In this document: piece after piece, positions 5,960 through 8,808 of the stretch
Position numbering within the stretch: position 1 is the first letter of the stretch
Layout of the letters: the number at the start of each line of letters is the position of its first letter
Assembly: GCA_964549135.1 (NCBI GenBank)
Contig: CAZJUJ010000072.1
Location: forward strand, 1-8,808
Direction of reading: 5' to 3'
Origin: RUG563 sp964549135
GTDB taxonomy: Bacteria > Bacillota > Clostridia > Christensenellales > Aristaeellaceae
Length of the DNA stretch: 8,808 bases
Translations under genes and position numbers: made by a program
Notes under the pieces: model-generated
Databases searched by the model: none
Seen by the model: the letters and a program-made list of their open reading frames with translations, nothing else
Told to the model about the DNA's origin: nothing

Positions 5960-7300
5960 ATGAATGCAACCATCGATATAACCGGCGTCGCCTTAACCAC
6001 CCCCCGGCTGCTGCTCAGGCCCTGGCGGGAAACCGATCTTGAGGATCTCTACGCCTATGCCAGCGCAGAGGGCGTGGGCCAGATGTGCGGCTGGCTGCCC
6101 CATCAGAGCATCGAGGAATCCCGGCGCATCCTTTGCCGTTTTATCGAAGAAAAGCATGAATTTGCCCTGGAATACCAGGGCAGGGTCATCGGCGCGGTGG
6201 GGCTGCATCAGTACAGCGAAGCGCATTACCCGGAGCTTGCCAATCTTTCCGGCTGCGAAATCGGCTATGTTTTGTCCAAGACTTACTGGGGCCAGGGGCT
6301 GATGCCCGAGGCGGTCAGGGCGGTGATCAAATATCTGTTTGACACGGTAAAACTGGATTTTATTCTGGTGGGGCATTTTGACTGGAACCGCCAATCCGCC
6401 CGGGTGATTGAAAAATGCGGCTTTCAGTACATCAAAAGCTGCCCCTATGAAACGCAGTACGGCAAGATCGAAAATTCGGAGGAAAGCATTCTCTATCGCA
6501 GGCATTATATGGATGGCTATTTCTATGAAAACGATACGGCGCTTGTGCAGGAGATTTACCGCCGCTTTGACGAAAGCACCCGCCTGACCCAGTCCAAGGC
6601 CGCCCGGGTGGAATTTCTGACCAACACCAGATACATCGAAAAATACCTGACCCCGGGCGCAAGCATCCTGGATATCGGGGCCGGCGCAGGGGAATACAGC
6701 CTCTATTTCGCCCGAAAGGGCTATCGGGTATCCGCCCTGGAGCTTTCTGACAGCAATATCGCAGCCTTCCGCAGGCGGCTGACCCCGGCGGACAGCATCG
6801 ATCTATCCCAGGGAAACGCCCTGGATTTAAGCCGATATCCCGATGCCGCCTTTGATATCGTGCTGCTGCTGGGGCCGCTGTATCATCTGCACAGCGAAAG
6901 GGATCAATTGCGCTGCATCCGGGAGGCCAGGCGCGTCTGCAGGCCGGGCGGCAAGCTGTTTTTCGCCTTCATCGCCAATGATATGGTGATCCTGACCATG
7001 TTTAACGAGCATCCGGATTATTTCCTCAACGGCCCCTACAACAAAAAGACCTTCCGCTGCGATGATTTTCCCTTTGTATTCCATACGCTGGAGGCCTGCC
7101 GCAGTCTGCTGAAAAAGGGCGAAATGAAGCCATTGCATGAGGTAGCCTCCGATGGCGTCAGCGAGCTGATGAAAGCAAAAATCAACGAAATGGATGATGA
7201 AAGCTTTGCCCAGTATCTGCGCTTTCATTTCTATACCTGCGAAAAGCCGGAGCATCTGGGGGCCTCCAATCATCTGCTGTTTGTGGCTGAAAAGGCCTGA
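5960..7300 (+). CDS. GNAT acetyltransferase - class I SAM methyltransferase fusion protein
   Basis: This 446-residue protein joins two enzymes. Residues about 11-183 form a RimJ/RimL-type GNAT N-acetyltransferase: TPRLLLRPWRETDLEDLY (14-31), the acetyl-CoA loop YWGQGLMPEA (109-118) and the NRQSARVIEKCGF segment (143-155). Residues about 184-446 form a class I methyltransferase with motif I ILDIGAGAGEYS (236-247), acidic Glu261 ending strand 2, LLLGPLYHL (302-310) and CRPGGKLFFAF (327-337). The join is short: MDGYFYEND (184-192) resembles the start of free-standing relatives. The ATG follows an AAGGAGG site by 9 bases, and no frameshift is seen. The acceptor could be a small molecule such as an antibiotic or nucleoside, or a protein N-terminus; the sequence does not say. 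The attenuator leader upstream suggests induced expression. Confidence 0.88.
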   Translation: MNATIDITGVALTTPRLLLRPWRETDLEDLYAYASAEGVGQMCGWLPHQSIEESRRILCRFIEEKHEFALEYQGRVIGAVGLHQYSEAHYPELANLSGCEIGYVLSKTYWGQGLMPEAVRAVIKYLFDTVKLDFILVGHFDWNRQSARVIEKCGFQYIKSCPYETQYGKIENSEESILYRRHYMDGYFYENDTALVQEIYRRFDESTRLTQSKAARVEFLTNTRYIEKYLTPGASILDIGAGAGEYSLYFARKGYRVSALELSDSNIAAFRRRLTPADSIDLSQGNALDLSRYPDAAFDIVLLLGPLYHLHSERDQLRCIREARRVCRPGGKLFFAFIANDMVILTMFNEHPDYFLNGPYNKKTFRCDDFPFVFHTLEACRSLLKKGEMKPLHEVASDGVSELMKAKINEMDDESFAQYLRFHFYTCEKPEHLGASNHLLFVAEKA

Positions 7301-7302
7301 GT

Positions 7303-7348
7303 AAAAATGCACCATCTGCAGGCTTTCCCCTGCCGATGATGCATTTTT
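7303..7348. terminator. Bidirectional terminator between convergent genes
   Basis: AAAAATGCA (7303-7311) pairs with TGCATTTTT (7340-7348), CATC (7313-7316) with GATG (7335-7338) and GCAGG (7318-7322) with CCTGC (7329-7333), around a 6-base loop. The A-run on the left and T-run on the right give a U-tract in both directions. It begins two bases after the fusion gene's stop codon and serves that gene; the minus-strand gene ending at 7387 probably shares it. Confidence 0.85.
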
Positions 7349-7386
7349 GATTTTCGCGCTTTTTCTCTGCGGTGCGCCCGCTATCC

Positions 7387-7818
7387 TTATTTTTCCTCGG
7401 CCCGCACCCAGTAAAGCGCGCGGCCCTCATATTCCAAGAGGAGATAGCCTGCTCCCGCTTCACTCTCCCTGAATTCATAGAAGGAGAGCGTTTCCTCCCT
7501 TTCCTCCGGGGAAAGGGTCATCCTCACCGCATAGCGCCCGGTATCTCCGTCGGGCTGCCAAACGCCCCTCCCGGTGCATTCGCCCAGGCCAAATTCCACG
7601 GCCCCATCGCCGCCGATGCGCAGATAGGCGCTTGTTTCCCCCAGGGAAAGCCCGGGATTGCAGCCCTCGGTATAGGCAGTATCCAGCGCCCAGGCGCCCT
7701 GCAGTCCGATGGGCTCTGCCGTTTTCGCTTCTTCGCCGGGCAGCAGGCAAACCGCCGCCATGCAGAGAACAATCGCCAGCGCCAGCGCCCCAAAGCCAAG
7801 CCTTTTGCCTTTTTTCAT
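7387..7818 (-). CDS. Small exported or membrane-anchored hypothetical protein
   Basis: I do not recognise a named family. The 143-residue product starts MKKGKRLGFG, then has a hydrophobic segment (about 8-27), which is a typical signal peptide or N-terminal anchor. Cys24 in AAVC resembles a lipobox, but the Val before the Cys is atypical, so lipidation is doubtful. Residues about 38-140 look like a small beta-rich domain, with GAWALDTAY (41-49), YLRIGGDGAVEFG (65-77), GRGVWQPDGDTGRYAVRM (83-100) and LLEYEGRALYWV (127-138). This is reminiscent of lipocalin-like domains of secreted Clostridia proteins, a weak resemblance only. The start is chosen for the signal peptide and an AAGGAGG 10 bases upstream; the frame also runs on to 7911 without coding character. 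It is convergent with the fusion gene and appears monocistronic. Confidence 0.75.
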   Translation of the reverse strand: MKKGKRLGFGALALAIVLCMAAVCLLPGEEAKTAEPIGLQGAWALDTAYTEGCNPGLSLGETSAYLRIGGDGAVEFGLGECTGRGVWQPDGDTGRYAVRMTLSPEEREETLSFYEFRESEAGAGYLLLEYEGRALYWVRAEEK

Positions 7819-7871
7819 GCCTTTGTATCCTCCTTGGGGCGAATCATCCTCGCCCATCCCTGACAGGGTAT

Positions 7872-7900
7872 CATATACCCCGGCAAAATGCAAGGGGCAA
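7872..7900 (-). promoter_or_regulatory. Weak candidate promoter of the small exported protein gene
   Basis: On the minus strand TTGCCC (7900-7895) is followed after 17 bases by TATATG (7877-7872); an overlapping TATGAT (7875-7870) would give a 19-base spacer. Both hexamers are only partial matches, about 55-80 bases upstream of the start codon. Confidence 0.35.
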
Positions 7901-7911
7901 TTGTAAAACAT

Positions 7912-8156
7912 TCGCGGCTGGAATCTGCTGGCGTCAATGATAGGTGACAGGAAAAAGGCGAGGAAGCAGTCAGGGGAAGGGTGGAGATTTGCGCAGCAAA
8001 TACGACCCGCCCTTGACTGCGGGCAGATGACAGAATGCTGTCAGGCCGGCTCGATATCACTCAGAACATGACAGCAAGGCAATCGGCAAATGCAGCATTA
8101 GGTGACCGCAAGCCCAGGCAATGCTTGATGTATTAAGTGTTTTCATGATGTATCCC
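7912..8156. repeat. Palindrome-rich intergenic region
   Basis: No gene is supported in this stretch. It holds an imperfect inverted repeat at 7967-8019 (CAGTCA at 7967-7972 against TGACTG at 8014-8019, with a GGG.GG against CC.CCC continuation) around a small ATTTGC/GCAAAT hairpin at 7987-8001. A perfect TGACAG/CTGTCA hairpin with a 4-base loop follows at 8028-8043. The word TGACAG also occurs near 7935 and 8063. This looks like a dispersed palindromic intergenic repeat. Other copies would be outside the window, so the repeat status is inference. Confidence 0.4.
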
Positions 8157-8669
8157 CTATTTACGAAAACTTTCTCTGTATGCCGGATACACCTTCCGTA
8201 CAATCAAGAAAAGATTGGCCAGGGCAATTGCCCCGTATATCAGCTGTACAACTGCTTCGGGTATTCCAAAAAGCAAAATCCCATTCATATCTCCACCACC
8301 GACAAAACGATAGAGAAATGACAGGTAAGTCGGGTCCAGCAAAAGAAACGCCAGTGTTGTATAATATCCGATCGCCCGAAAAACCTTGCTTTTGCTCGCT
8401 GTAATTCGAGGCAAGAACAAAACCCCAATATATGCCGCAAACAATGTAGCGATACTGCCGACGATGCAGAAGATCCCTGTCTGAATGTCTGTCAACCGTT
8501 CGACATTCGCGACGACCTGAACGCCGACACCCAATATTCTGATTTGCTCAAACACACCATAAATCAGTGCCACGATCACATGACTGCCCTCATGGATCAG
8601 GTAATAAAGAAAAATTGCACAAATCAAGGCGAACCATTTTCGTGCATTTTGAATTGTCTTTTCTCTCAT
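8157..8669 (-). CDS. M50-like membrane metalloprotease-family protein (HEGSH motif)
   Basis: This 170-residue protein has about four or five membrane segments (roughly 12-38, 64-87, 99-120 and 130-157). The first contains His26-Glu27-Gly-Ser-His30, an HExxH zinc site inside a membrane helix (LYYLIHEGSHVIVALIYG), as in M50 site-2 proteases. A third ligand could be Asp112 (LLLDP) or Asp127 (GGGDMNG); the classical NPxPxLDG form is not seen, so activity is uncertain. The start MREKTIQ is fixed by an AAAGGAG site 7-8 bases upstream and by an ATGA overlap with the upstream hydrolase gene; a longer frame beginning at 8708 lies inside that hydrolase gene. Base composition looks lower in GC than the genes to the left. 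Known M50 proteins cut membrane-bound regulators, but no anti-sigma factor or other substrate is visible here. Confidence 0.75.
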   Translation of the reverse strand: MREKTIQNARKWFALICAIFLYYLIHEGSHVIVALIYGVFEQIRILGVGVQVVANVERLTDIQTGIFCIVGSIATLFAAYIGVLFLPRITASKSKVFRAIGYYTTLAFLLLDPTYLSFLYRFVGGGDMNGILLFGIPEAVVQLIYGAIALANLFLIVRKVYPAYRESFRK

Positions 8670-8808
8670 GAAATAGCTCCTTTCGTGCGTTTTTGTTCCT
8701 GAATCCAATGGTATAAAAACTGCATCTGTTCCGCTGTGTGGAACCAGTGTTCGCCGTTTTCCATAACGGTCAGGGATGCTCCGTGGTCGTTGGCAAAGGT
8801 GGTCACGG
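8666..8808 (-). CDS. Alpha/beta hydrolase, C-terminal end only (partial)
   Basis: Forty-six codons run in from the right edge of the window on the minus strand and end in TGA at 8668-8666. The visible end reads FANDHGASLTVMENGEHWFH and then AEQMQFLYHWIQ, which matches the C-terminus of alpha/beta hydrolases, where the catalytic His follows the last strand. The candidate is the His of GEHWF. The stop overlaps the start codon of the M50-like gene as ATGA, so the two are translationally coupled. The rest of the gene, with its nucleophile and promoter, lies outside the window. The family call rests on a short stretch, and the substrate is unknown. Confidence 0.7.
   Translation of the reverse strand, partial: VTTFANDHGASLTVMENGEHWFHTAEQMQFLYHWIQEQKRTKGAIS

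Noticed and set aside
8060..8146. A 28-codon minus-strand frame starting MKTLNTSSIA after the M50-like gene
   Set aside because: There is only a weak GGGGAT upstream and no family resemblance, and it runs into the palindromic intergenic block.

Overview
The window looks like chromosome of a low-to-mid-GC Bacillota, most likely a gut-type Clostridia (Oscillospirales/Christensenellales-like). The basis is strong AAGGAGG-type ribosome binding sites on almost every gene, near-consensus TTGACA/TATAAT promoters, and protein families typical of that group: a short KdpD-like kinase, a Pit plus DUF47 pair and a PrdX-like deacylase. No RNA gene or taxonomic marker is present, so the placement is an inference.

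Layout from left to right. Positions 1-351 hold no gene; they contain a roughly 214-bp imperfect inverted repeat (71-284), part of a further copy of its arm (20-40) and a strong hairpin (287-323). Positions 352-1897 are a minus-strand operon with its own promoter: a sugar-phosphate isomerase/epimerase-like TIM-barrel protein, then a prolyl-tRNA editing deacylase. Positions 2002-3880 are a plus-strand two-component system (short KdpD-like sensor kinase and KdpE/OmpR-type regulator, genes overlapping), closed by an intrinsic terminator. Positions 3915-5701 hold a PiT-family phosphate transporter and its DUF47/PhoU-like partner. Positions 5721-7348 hold the most unusual unit: a consensus promoter, a structured leader with a possible 28-residue leader peptide and two terminator hairpins, then a fusion of a GNAT acetyltransferase to a SAM-dependent methyltransferase, ended by a bidirectional terminator. 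Positions 7387-7818 encode a small exported or membrane-anchored hypothetical protein on the minus strand. Positions 7912-8156 are intergenic and rich in palindromes. From 8157 to the right edge, on the minus strand, an alpha/beta hydrolase (C-terminal end only) is translationally coupled by an ATGA overlap to an M50-like membrane protein with an HEGSH motif; this end looks more AT-rich than the rest.

How the genes may work together. Pit and DUF47 form a recognised phosphate-uptake pair. The kinase/regulator pair is KdpDE-like, but no kdpFABC is visible, so its target is open. The leader of the fusion gene shows mutually exclusive pairing: the 3' strand of an early stem can pair instead with the 5' strand of the terminator just before the gene. 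This fits transcription attenuation, possibly ribosome-mediated, and suggests an inducible modifying enzyme. That regulatory reading is inference from base pairing done by eye.
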